Assembly (NCBI GenBank): GCA_018608735.1
Contig: JABAYZ010000152.1
Location: 1 to 7,248, forward strand
Direction of reading: 5' to 3'
Length of the DNA stretch: 7,248 nucleotides
Source of the DNA: Flavobacteriaceae bacterium
GTDB lineage: Bacteria > Bacteroidota > Bacteroidia > Flavobacteriales > Flavobacteriaceae
In this document: positions 1-6,207 of the stretch, piece after piece
Layout of the letters: each line of letters opens with the position of its first letter
Position numbering within the stretch: position 1 is the stretch's first letter
Program-made: the position numbers and the translations under genes
The notes under the pieces: model-generated
The model's database searches: none
Told to the model about the DNA's origin: nothing
What the model saw: only the letters and a program-made list of their open reading frames with translations

Positions 1-106
1 CAGCTACACCGCTCACAACGTCCGTGACTTCGTCAGCATTAACTTGAAATGGAGCCATTATTGAGAATATTAGTGCTATGCATAGGTTCTTTAAGTTGAT
101 TGTCAT
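1..106 (-). CDS. 5' end of another secreted paralogue (partial, 35 codons)
   Basis: The ATG at 104-106 opens a frame that runs off the window. The first 35 residues begin MTINLKNLCIALIFSIMAPF and continue QVNADEVTDVVSGVA. Residues 1-24 look like a Sec signal peptide with cleavage VNA-DE. The following ADEVTDVVSGVA is close to ADEITEVVNDVA at the same place in the 560-aa protein, so this is probably a third member of the CsgG/FlgO-like plus SH3b family. It follows the preceding stop after 64 bases and has its own Shine-Dalgarno site. The rest of the protein is outside the window, so a C-terminal SH3b domain is a prediction only. Confidence 0.8.
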   Translation of the reverse strand, partial: MTINLKNLCIALIFSIMAPFQVNADEVTDVVSGVA

Positions 107-113
107 TTTGCCA

Positions 114-117
114 CTCC
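114..117 (-). promoter_or_regulatory. Shine-Dalgarno site of the truncated last gene
   Basis: The minus strand reads GGAG (within ATGGAGTGG), 7 bases before the ATG at 104-106. This supports that codon as the start of the partial gene at the window edge. Confidence 0.75.
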
Positions 118-170
118 ATTCGAGATTATCAGCCATACGCGATAGTGAAGTTCGTTGATTGTGAGGCTCT

Positions 171-419
171 TCACTCAAGAAACTTTCTGCTCAGAAAGCC
201 TCTGCGCCCATTGTATTGAACTTCAATCCACACGTCGTTGTTGTCGATGCAGGTTTTGATTGCATTCTGATTTGAACCCTCACACGCCGCTGCGCAGCGA
301 TCATAACGGAGATACCGACCAGGATTAATAACAGAGACTGTTGCTCCGAGTGGTACCTGACCTATTACCTGTCCGTTCAAGCCTGCTTGTTGCCTTAAAT
401 TTGTATAATTTTGGACATT
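171..419 (-). repeat. SH3b-cysteine module, copy 2
   Basis: This is the last 82 codons plus stop of the 560-aa gene, paralogous to 1861-2109. The CX3CX10C spacing and the blocks NVQNYTN, NPG.YLR.DRC, GSNQ..IK.CIDNN, VWIEV and LSRKF are conserved between the copies, as is a fourth Cys 52 positions before the first Cys of the cluster. Confidence 0.85.
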
Positions 420-1853
420 TAAAATCGTGGAAAAGCTTAGAGAAATTCCACAACTACGCTTTTTTTCTTCAGCTGGGTGAACGAAGGTCTTGTTGGACCC
501 GACAAGAACTAATTCGTCGAAGTCGCAAGCTAGCTTGTGAAACCCTTCATGGATCTCCTCCAAAACTGAAATAACTTTACACTGCGCTCCACCTGAGCCT
601 TTGTAAGCTGGATCAGCGGCAACTACTGCCCAGCTACCTTCCGCATCAAAAATGTGGCAATCCATAACAACGCCCCATCTTTCCCAAACCTTACACTGCA
701 AGATTTCGTCAATAGAATCGGCGTCGAAATCAAATTTCCACGTGTATTCAAAATTATCGTCCATTTTCTGCAATGCTTCTTCAGAAGTAAACTCTGCAAC
801 GGCGAAATCCAACATTCTGCTGCCAGCAGATTTTACATCTAAATTACCGTCAACAACCCTAAACTCTAAGACTTCGTCAGAGAGATTGCTATTCCCAGCC
901 CCAGTTGAAGTATTTACAACTCTAACAACCCAACGAAAGCCTTCCTGTAACAATCGAGGCTGTTCCCAAGCCCATGTATCAAGAGGAAAGGTTACAAACC
1001 TACCCTCTCCCCGATAGGAGACGATTGTGTAATTCGGAGGACAGCAATTTCCACCGCCATGACTTTCAATCAACGCGTCAAGAAAACCATCATTGTCTAG
1101 ATCATTGGAAAAGATTACATTATCTGCGGTAATGTCACTATCGTAAACAACATATTTCTTTCCATTTACTATCGCAACGATTTTATCCTCATAACAAAAT
1201 ACGGTATCACATGCTGAATCGTTACTGATTTCAGCCGCTCCGTAAAATCTTCTGTAAGAGATATGTGCCTTTACTGGCGTTTGAACCTCTTTTTCATCGA
1301 GTTTCTCTATTATTGTATTAAGCTGCTGGTTCAGACCCTTAACATCAACGCCAAGGTTGGCTTGTAGATCAATCGGTAAGAGCACTGATCCACTTGATGC
1401 CAATGTCTTACCAACATCATCACCAGTTAAAGAGTAAGCAGTTATCGCAATCTCAACACCTGTAGAGATCGCTCGAGGCGACATCATGAGCATTACATCT
1501 GCATTAGCGCTTTTGAATAACTCATCAAAATCTGCGTTGTTGAACTCAACAGCTTCTTGCCATACATCCTCCAACGATAATCGGTTAGCTAAGTTAATCT
1601 CAAAATCAGACGCAGTCAGAAGAGCAGCTTCCAGATCAGACGTGAGCTTACGAAGGAAGTCCTCTGGCAGTCCTGTTTCCTCTGGCGAAAGCGATTTAAG
1701 CGCAATCTTTTTGTCCATTGGTAGCTGCTGCACAAGTTTTGCAGCAACATCGTTAACAACTTCAGTTATTTCATCTGCCATTACTGCAGTTGTAATAATC
1801 ACATAAGTAAACAATGCTGACAAAATTTGCTTAAAGGGTCGGTTTATCAGCAT
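171..1853 (-). CDS. Secreted CsgG/FlgO-like protein with FG-GAP-like middle and SH3b end (560 aa)
   Basis: Named family not recognised. Numbered from the ATG at 1851-1853: signal peptide 1-26 (MLINRPFKQILSALF start, cleavage VMA-DE, no lipobox). Residues 27-185 resemble CsgG/FlgO/TolB-N domains and match the 987-aa protein, sharing DLE..L, DF.INL, VWQ[ED]..EFNN and GDD[IV]G...SSGS. The middle (about 200-465) is different: two FG-GAP/EF-hand-like calcium loops, DLDNDGFLD (251-259) and DFDADSIDE (375-383), a GGGNCCPPNY segment (266-274), and many Cys, suggesting disulfides. Residues 479-560 form the SH3b domain (NLRQQAGLNG, PLGATVSV, VWIEVQYNGRRGFLSRKF) with Cys 468, 520, 524 and 535. The TTG at 1869-1871 would add six residues and overlap the preceding gene; the ATG gives the better signal peptide. 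The next gene begins 64 bases after the stop. A calcium-stabilised, envelope-located binding protein is inferred; the ligand is unknown. Confidence 0.92.
   Translation of the reverse strand: MLINRPFKQILSALFTYVIITTAVMADEITEVVNDVAAKLVQQLPMDKKIALKSLSPEETGLPEDFLRKLTSDLEAALLTASDFEINLANRLSLEDVWQEAVEFNNADFDELFKSANADVMLMMSPRAISTGVEIAITAYSLTGDDVGKTLASSGSVLLPIDLQANLGVDVKGLNQQLNTIIEKLDEKEVQTPVKAHISYRRFYGAAEISNDSACDTVFCYEDKIVAIVNGKKYVVYDSDITADNVIFSNDLDNDGFLDALIESHGGGNCCPPNYTIVSYRGEGRFVTFPLDTWAWEQPRLLQEGFRWVVRVVNTSTGAGNSNLSDEVLEFRVVDGNLDVKSAGSRMLDFAVAEFTSEEALQKMDDNFEYTWKFDFDADSIDEILQCKVWERWGVVMDCHIFDAEGSWAVVAADPAYKGSGGAQCKVISVLEEIHEGFHKLACDFDELVLVGSNKTFVHPAEEKKRSCGISLSFSTILNVQNYTNLRQQAGLNGQVIGQVPLGATVSVINPGRYLRYDRCAAACEGSNQNAIKTCIDNNDVWIEVQYNGRRGFLSRKFLE
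705..1103 (-). other. FG-GAP-like calcium-loop region of the 560-aa protein
   Basis: Two acidic loops bound this segment: DLDNDGFLD encoded at 1077-1103 and DFDADSIDE encoded at 705-731. Both follow the Dx[DN]xD...[DE] pattern of FG-GAP/EF-hand-like calcium sites, and each is followed by a hydrophobic strand (ALIES, ILQCKVW) as in FG-GAP blades. With only two clear repeats, a full beta-propeller is not demonstrated. Confidence 0.6.
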
Positions 1854-1860
1854 GTCGATA

Positions 1861-2109
1861 TCACTCCACAAACTTTCTGCTTAAATAACCTACTCGACCT
1901 CTGTACCGAACCTCGATCCAGACTTCATTATTATCAATACATTGTTTAATTGATTGCTGATTAGATCCATTGCAAATGGAAGCACAGCGATCTGTCCTTA
2001 GGTAAGAGCCAGGGTTGGTTAACGTAACTGTCTCACCTAATGAAATTTGACCAAGTACTGGCTGATTTAACCCCGCTCTCTGTCGAAAGTTCGTATAGTT
2101 TTGAACATT
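1861..2109 (-). repeat. SH3b-cysteine module, copy 1
   Basis: This is the last 82 codons plus stop of the 987-aa gene. The encoded segment, from NVQNYTN to the end, aligns without gaps to the last 82 codons of the next gene (171-419), with 57 of 82 residues identical by hand count. The DNA has diverged more than the protein, mostly at third codon positions, so this is an old duplicated module under selection and not a recent direct repeat. Confidence 0.85.
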
Positions 2110-4824
2110 TGAAATCCGTGCGGTCTGCTCATTAATCCAACACTTCGGCGCCACTTCAGGTATGAATTTATCGCTAGTAGCGAAACGCGCATTACGATCG
2201 GGACATAATTGACTATAAATTTCATCGACGGTGTGCCATCCAGTCGCCATGTAGGTCTCTGAAATGACTCTATTATTTTCCACGTCTAAATAATAATTCA
2301 TTGGGTCTGAGCTAAAGCTAGTATTAAACGTTTGCGTTTCTGCAGAATACTCCCCAAATCCCCAACCAATGTGGCGATATTCTGTATTAAAGTACCAGAA
2401 TTGACCTGTCCTACAATTTCCATAAATACGCTCAACCGGCACAATTTGATCGTCGTCATACGCTACAAATTTCCAACCATTCTCTTCATCGAAAAAACCT
2501 GGTGCAAGCTCGCTATAAAAACAGTCTTCCCACGCCTCAATTGTACCCAAACCACCATATCCTAAACACATACCACGAGCATTGCGACGCATTTTCCCTG
2601 AAAAAATTTCTGAGCGTTCCGAATTTAAACCTTTTATTCCAAACAACGTATTACTCATGCCGAGCCTTGAACCAGTGCTTACATCATCTAAGATTATGTC
2701 GCCTGGCAGCATGAACCCATTCCGACCAATTAACGACAACACGCCACGGTATGGCTGTAATTCACTGAAATGCTTGTCTTTTTGATTCCTAATATTTTCT
2801 ACAAGTTTATTTTCACCAGATAGCGTTGTGTACGATACACTGGATAACCGATCAAACATTAATGAACTTTGTACTACCCCGGGTATAAATAACCAATTGT
2901 TATCAAAATTTGTATGTATCCAATCACCGTCGATGTAGACGTTATTCAGCGGAAACCCTGTTTGTAATATAAAAGTTCCGTCTTTTGTTATGTCAACCTG
3001 ACGGGATTTGACAGTGTCTGTTGAGGATTTCTTATCTATAATGAAATTAAAGATGATAGGTTGGGTAACATCAACATCGTCTGTAATTAATACCGAACCA
3101 ATTCCATTTAAAACTTTTCGTGGAACTTCTGCACCTTCGTTTTGTGTGTTAATATTTTCGGAGCTCCAGCTCTCTTTTTCACACTCTACGTTAGCAAATA
3201 GGTATCTAACGCGCTCTATCGTCAGCGGAAATTCTAAATATTCACCCTTTTGACTTGTTAATGTAAAAACTTCATCATTTATTATAGGCGATATATTAAA
3301 ATCTTTTACGTTGAATTCCTGTGAGCCGCCGCAAACTGTGGTATTTAAAAATTTGATTTTATTTTGCGGTGAAATTAGCGAATTATTTCTTAAATAGATT
3401 AGTCCAGCCGCATTTGAGCAATTATTTAAAGCTTTCGTAATCAGTTTTTTTTGTGTTGCTGTGAGTACTACTTCTTTCTGGATCGTTTGAAAATTGCCTG
3501 TACGATCGTCATAGCGCGCATATTCACGGGTAGTTTTCCCAGAAGATAATAGTTCTTTTATCGTAAGCAAACGACCAATCGAGTCGAAATCGTAGTGATC
3601 TGAAGTGCCCTCAAAAAACCTTTGCTCAAACGCTTGTAATTCAGAGCAGAGCGGAGGCACAACATATGCCTCATTAAAGGAATTAATTGGCACCGAAATG
3701 TCAAACGGAACAACTTCCACTCTATTTAAGTTACGGTCTATAGAAACCAGTTTTGTTGCATTCACACTATCTTGAACAGCCAATGGATTGATGAAAAATT
3801 TCTGAATAATTGTAGACTCATAAGACTTTTTAAGCTCCCTCGCAGATGTCAATTTGAGATAATCGTACAGATAACGATCCGATCTCAATAGATTATCTAA
3901 TTTGATAGAATTTTCGAAACGAGGCAATTGATCTTTAACTAATCGCGACAAGAGCGGCGGATATGCAACCGCGTGTGTTTCGAGGACACGCTGCAGCTGT
4001 CTTAGTGTAAAGTCCTCATAAAGAAGAGTAAAGTAAAGCTGGATTTCATCATTAATGTTTGGAAACATTTGCGCTTCTAAATATCGCGTTGCATTTTCAC
4101 TACCGAAGCGGGCTATCAAAACTTGGTAGTACTCATCTAAAATATCAGCGTAATTTGATTTAATATTAATTGCTTGCTGATAACTTTGAATTGCAGCGGA
4201 TAAATTTTGCGATCCTATGTGAATTCGTGCGTTATGAAGGTGTTCGGCAAACGTATTCGCAGCGTCAATCGTCGAAAAATTAGCGCTAAGTCGCTCTAAT
4301 TCATCGCGTATGTTCTTTATCTCATCTGCGTTCACAGTGGCTACATTTATCGCGCTCCAGTTAACAGGAATAGTTGAGCTACCACTACTAAAAATCACTG
4401 TTCCAATATCATCACCGCTCACGTTCAAAACTCTTAACACCAACTCCACTGCATCGACTTGCGGGTTAAGCTCTAATAAAATTAATTGATCAAAACCTGA
4501 GTTTGAATAAACTTCTTGAAATGTCGAATTATTGAATTCAATGCTATCTTGCCAAACCTTTTCCAATTTATTTTGGAGTTGTAAATTAATTTGGAAATCT
4601 GTGATTTCGAACAAGTTCTTTTCAAGATCTGCTAGAATGCTATCCAACAAATTCCTTGGAAAATCATCTTGAGCGACCTTTCCTTCCAGTGAATACTTAA
4701 ACTCCGAGGAGAAAACGTTTTCAAATCCAATTAAAACATCTTTTAATTCATCTGAAAACGCAATGATCGGCTTTATGAGAAAGAAAAGTCCACATACCAG
4801 AACAGTACTTAGTTTCTTCAACAT
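1861..4824 (-). CDS. Large secreted CsgG/FlgO-like, TPR and SH3b protein (987 aa)
   Basis: No named family is recognised over the full length. Numbered from the ATG at 4822-4824: signal peptide 1 to about 24 (MLKKLSTVLVCGLFFL, cleavage near AFS-DE; the LVCG is not a lipobox). Residues 25-160 resemble CsgG/FlgO/TolB-N domains, with LADLEKNL, TDFQINL, KVWQDSIEFNN and a GDDIG...SSGS strand region. Residues 193-227 fit one TPR hairpin (ARIHIGSQNLSAAIQSYQQA, then INIKSNYAD), with further helices to about 345. Residues 347-894 match no family I know; they are mostly predicted beta, with aromatic-rich stretches such as GQFWYFNTEYRHIGWGFGEY and several Cys. Residues 906-987 form a C-terminal SH3b domain (FRQRAGLN, PGSYLR, VWIEVRYRGRVGYLSRKF) with four conserved Cys at 895, 947, 951 and 962. 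Both ends are paralogous to the next gene, which starts 7 bases after this stop. The middle is visibly more AT-rich than the flanking genes. A periplasmic or surface scaffold role is inference. Confidence 0.92.
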   Translation of the reverse strand: MLKKLSTVLVCGLFFLIKPIIAFSDELKDVLIGFENVFSSEFKYSLEGKVAQDDFPRNLLDSILADLEKNLFEITDFQINLQLQNKLEKVWQDSIEFNNSTFQEVYSNSGFDQLILLELNPQVDAVELVLRVLNVSGDDIGTVIFSSGSSTIPVNWSAINVATVNADEIKNIRDELERLSANFSTIDAANTFAEHLHNARIHIGSQNLSAAIQSYQQAINIKSNYADILDEYYQVLIARFGSENATRYLEAQMFPNINDEIQLYFTLLYEDFTLRQLQRVLETHAVAYPPLLSRLVKDQLPRFENSIKLDNLLRSDRYLYDYLKLTSARELKKSYESTIIQKFFINPLAVQDSVNATKLVSIDRNLNRVEVVPFDISVPINSFNEAYVVPPLCSELQAFEQRFFEGTSDHYDFDSIGRLLTIKELLSSGKTTREYARYDDRTGNFQTIQKEVVLTATQKKLITKALNNCSNAAGLIYLRNNSLISPQNKIKFLNTTVCGGSQEFNVKDFNISPIINDEVFTLTSQKGEYLEFPLTIERVRYLFANVECEKESWSSENINTQNEGAEVPRKVLNGIGSVLITDDVDVTQPIIFNFIIDKKSSTDTVKSRQVDITKDGTFILQTGFPLNNVYIDGDWIHTNFDNNWLFIPGVVQSSLMFDRLSSVSYTTLSGENKLVENIRNQKDKHFSELQPYRGVLSLIGRNGFMLPGDIILDDVSTGSRLGMSNTLFGIKGLNSERSEIFSGKMRRNARGMCLGYGGLGTIEAWEDCFYSELAPGFFDEENGWKFVAYDDDQIVPVERIYGNCRTGQFWYFNTEYRHIGWGFGEYSAETQTFNTSFSSDPMNYYLDVENNRVISETYMATGWHTVDEIYSQLCPDRNARFATSDKFIPEVAPKCWINEQTARISNVQNYTNFRQRAGLNQPVLGQISLGETVTLTNPGSYLRTDRCASICNGSNQQSIKQCIDNNEVWIEVRYRGRVGYLSRKFVE
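1864..1867 (-). promoter_or_regulatory. Shine-Dalgarno site of the 560-aa gene inside the preceding stop region
   Basis: The minus strand reads GTGGAGTGA: the last Val-Glu-stop of the 987-aa gene. GGAG within it lies 10 bases before the ATG at 1851-1853. Ribosomes terminating on the first gene would sit on the start region of the second, which suggests translational coupling. It also favours this ATG over the TTG at 1869-1871. Confidence 0.6.
4144..4248 (-). other. TPR-like hairpin coding segment
   Basis: This part of the 987-aa protein encodes AEHLHNARIHIG...LSAAIQSYQQA...NYADI. It has the small/aromatic pattern of one tetratricopeptide repeat (Ala, Gly, Ala, Tyr, Ala, then an Asn-Tyr-Ala-Asp turn in place of the usual Pro). 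Only one repeat is clear; the helices after it (YYQVLIARFG and on) may be degenerate repeats. TPRs usually mediate protein-protein contacts. Confidence 0.55.
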
Positions 4825-4827
4825 ATA

Positions 4828-4834
4828 TCCTCCC
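4828..4834 (-). promoter_or_regulatory. Shine-Dalgarno site deciding the start of the 987-aa gene
   Basis: The minus strand reads GGGAGGA, ending 3 bases before the ATG at 4822-4824; the GGAGG core is 4 bases from it. An upstream in-frame ATG at 4834-4836 would place this site inside the coding sequence (encoding Met-Gly-Gly-Tyr) and has no Shine-Dalgarno site of its own, so the downstream ATG is preferred. Confidence 0.75.
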
Positions 4835-4843
4835 ATTATACCA
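4835..4843 (-). promoter_or_regulatory. Candidate extended -10 promoter element before the 987-aa gene
   Basis: The minus strand reads TGGTATAAT, an exact match to the bacterial extended -10 consensus TGnTATAAT. It lies in the 46-base gap, the longest gap between complete genes here. No good -35 box is visible 16-18 bases upstream (TAAAAG or similar), which extended -10 promoters can tolerate. Transcription starting the usual 6-7 bases downstream would begin around 4828, only 4-5 bases before the ATG, giving an almost leaderless mRNA lacking the Shine-Dalgarno site. That geometry makes chance quite possible. Confidence 0.3.
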
Positions 4844-4870
4844 AGATTGAGTAATGGCTTTTACTGATCT

Positions 4871-6193
4871 TCAAAGCTTCTCGATCACAAACTGATCTTT
4901 GCTAATCGCAATACGAACGCGATCAATATCGATGTTCAAATCAAGCATTAAATTCATAAGTTTCTCCTCCAACTCGATTGCCGATAGAATGGTTGAGACA
5001 GAATAAATTCGAGATGTTGTGGATGACTTGATCAGCTCTATTTCTCTGACATGGTTGGCTTCTAGTGCGCGGACCAGTTTAAGAACGTCTTTGGTTTCAA
5101 AAAGCTCAAAATCAAGAGTGTAATCATTAAGTGTTACGTCATTTGTCGACTTCACCAGCGCGTTTTTTGTGATTAAAGCAGATATTTCTACACGCCGATT
5201 CATGGCTGCATTCGGCTCGGATGGCTTTTTAAGCTGAGTTTCTCCCAGTCCAATTGCTTTCAACGCAGTTGGTTGAATAGGATAGCCTTCAATTAAATGA
5301 GTTCTGACAGATATAGCTCGTCGCTCGGATAGTTTTTGATTGTATTCGTTGGACCCTTTGGCGTCAGTGTGTCCAATGATGAGATATGATGCATTCGTTA
5401 AGTCCATGCCGGAGAGTGCTTCGCCTAAAGGTTTAAGCTGAGTTTTGGCTTTAGCTGTCAGCTTATCACTATCGAACTCAAAGTAGACCTCGATGTTTAT
5501 TGAGCGCGCCACGTCAACTTCAAATTCACCCAGATTAGATTTAATTGTTTTGGGTGCAGCTTTTCGTTTAGTCGAGGTATTAAGGCGATTTTTGATGGCA
5601 TCTGAACTCGTAATATCAGTCACTGCACGATCTTCCTGAATGAAGTGCAGTTTTTGTCCAAGTACAAAACTCATCTCACGTGACAGATCGTAAGACATTT
5701 CGGATAAAGCATTGTTGACGCACGCACTGCCACATTCTGTCTTGTTTTTTGATAATGTCTTTGTATCAGGCGCTGTTGCCGTGAAGGTTGTAATGACTTC
5801 ACCAGATACAGGGTTATAAATCGTCCCAGACGCACTAACCTTAAGGTTTCTCGAGAATGAAGTTTCACTCATAATTGGCGTTATTTCATACGATATGCCA
5901 AAATCAGTTTCTTTTAGCGCAGATCTTTTGATCATCTGCTTTATTGTTTGTTTATCAAATCTTGGCACACCAGAATTCATCTGATTACCAGAAATTACGA
6001 AAACGTTTTGTGTTAAGAGGTATGCTTCAAGGTTTTCACTAACCGATTCATATAATGAGTTTGGAGTTTTTTGATTTGTATCTAAAGGCTGCGAAGCCAA
6101 AAGATACGCCGAGACCTTGGTATCATCTGCGATGGCGCTGATTGGAGCTAATGAAACAGCTCCAACCAGGATTTTATATACGAGACGCCGCAT
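4871..6193 (-). CDS. Secreted OmpA-domain protein with flanking paralogous modules (440 aa)
   Basis: Likely a periplasmic protein anchored non-covalently to peptidoglycan. Numbered from the ATG at 6191-6193: signal peptide 1-22 (MRRLVYKILV, cleavage near AIA-DD); CsgG/TolB-N-like domain about 25-188, with a CX3C pair at 154/158; OmpA-like domain about 232-339; C-terminal alpha/beta domain 358-440 (VRALEANHVREIELIKS, LMLDLNIDIDRVR). The OmpA part shows YFEFDSDKL, the GHTDAKGSNEYN loop and NQKLSERRAISVRTHL, including the Asp277 and Arg292 positions that bind diaminopimelate in OmpA-family proteins, then MNRRVEI. The first and last modules are paralogous to the upstream 305-aa protein, so the OmpA domain is an insertion between them. 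There is no beta-barrel, so this is not an OmpA porin; Pal and MotB also differ in layout. A TTG at 6209-6211 would add six residues and overlap the previous stop, but lacks a Shine-Dalgarno site and lies outside the signal peptide. Confidence 0.93.
   Translation of the reverse strand: MRRLVYKILVGAVSLAPISAIADDTKVSAYLLASQPLDTNQKTPNSLYESVSENLEAYLLTQNVFVISGNQMNSGVPRFDKQTIKQMIKRSALKETDFGISYEITPIMSETSFSRNLKVSASGTIYNPVSGEVITTFTATAPDTKTLSKNKTECGSACVNNALSEMSYDLSREMSFVLGQKLHFIQEDRAVTDITSSDAIKNRLNTSTKRKAAPKTIKSNLGEFEVDVARSINIEVYFEFDSDKLTAKAKTQLKPLGEALSGMDLTNASYLIIGHTDAKGSNEYNQKLSERRAISVRTHLIEGYPIQPTALKAIGLGETQLKKPSEPNAAMNRRVEISALITKNALVKSTNDVTLNDYTLDFELFETKDVLKLVRALEANHVREIELIKSSTTSRIYSVSTILSAIELEEKLMNLMLDLNIDIDRVRIAISKDQFVIEKL
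5177..5500 (-). other. OmpA-like peptidoglycan-binding domain coding segment
   Basis: This segment encodes residues 232-339 of the 440-aa protein. It carries the family signature NxxLSxxRAxxVxxxL (NQKLSERRAISVRTHL) preceded by GHTDAKGS and followed by NAAMNRRVEI. The key Asp in HTD and the Arg before Ala are both present, so binding to peptidoglycan peptide stems is expected from family knowledge. It is flanked by about 43 residues of Lys/Ser/Thr-rich linker before it and about 18 residues after it. Confidence 0.93.
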
Positions 6194-6207
6194 TACGCGC
6201 TCGCCCG

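Noticed and set aside
125..130. GATAAT, a -10-like hexamer in the 64-base gap before the last gene
   Set aside because: There is no -35 box or extended TG at the right spacing, and AT-rich gaps produce such hexamers easily.
144..175. Inverted repeat AGTGAAG...CTTCACT with an 18-base loop at the end of the 560-aa gene
   Set aside because: A 7-bp stem with a long loop, no following T-run, and one arm across the stop codon; too weak for a terminator, and the next gene follows closely.
652..1017. Plus-strand open frame of 121 codons, overlapping another of 62 codons at 654-842
   Set aside because: It lies wholly antisense to the 560-aa gene, lacks a convincing ribosome binding site and domain signal, and has composition expected of a shadow frame.
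1486..1806. Plus-strand open frame of 106 codons, rich in Ser and Ala
   Set aside because: It is antisense to the signal peptide and first domain of the 560-aa gene, and its Ser-rich translation is a by-product of that coding strand.
2332..3253. Several plus-strand frames of 67-81 codons
   Set aside because: All are antisense to the 987-aa gene, mutually overlapping, and without start signals or recognisable motifs.
4780..4824. Possible lipoprotein signal in the 987-aa protein (LVCG near residue 11)
   Set aside because: The cysteine is in the middle of the hydrophobic core, with Val before it in place of the small residue of a lipobox, and the residues after it continue the signal peptide; a Sec type I signal fits better.
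4863..4899. Direct repeat of ACTGATCTT (4863-4871 and 4891-4899) around the stop of the 440-aa gene
   Set aside because: Nine bases repeated once, partly within coding sequence; expected by chance, with no mobile-element features nearby.
5671..5868. Minus-strand frame of 65 codons inside the 440-aa gene
   Set aside because: It overlaps a well-supported coding frame on the same strand, and the translation (MKLHSRETLRLVRLG) has no family features.
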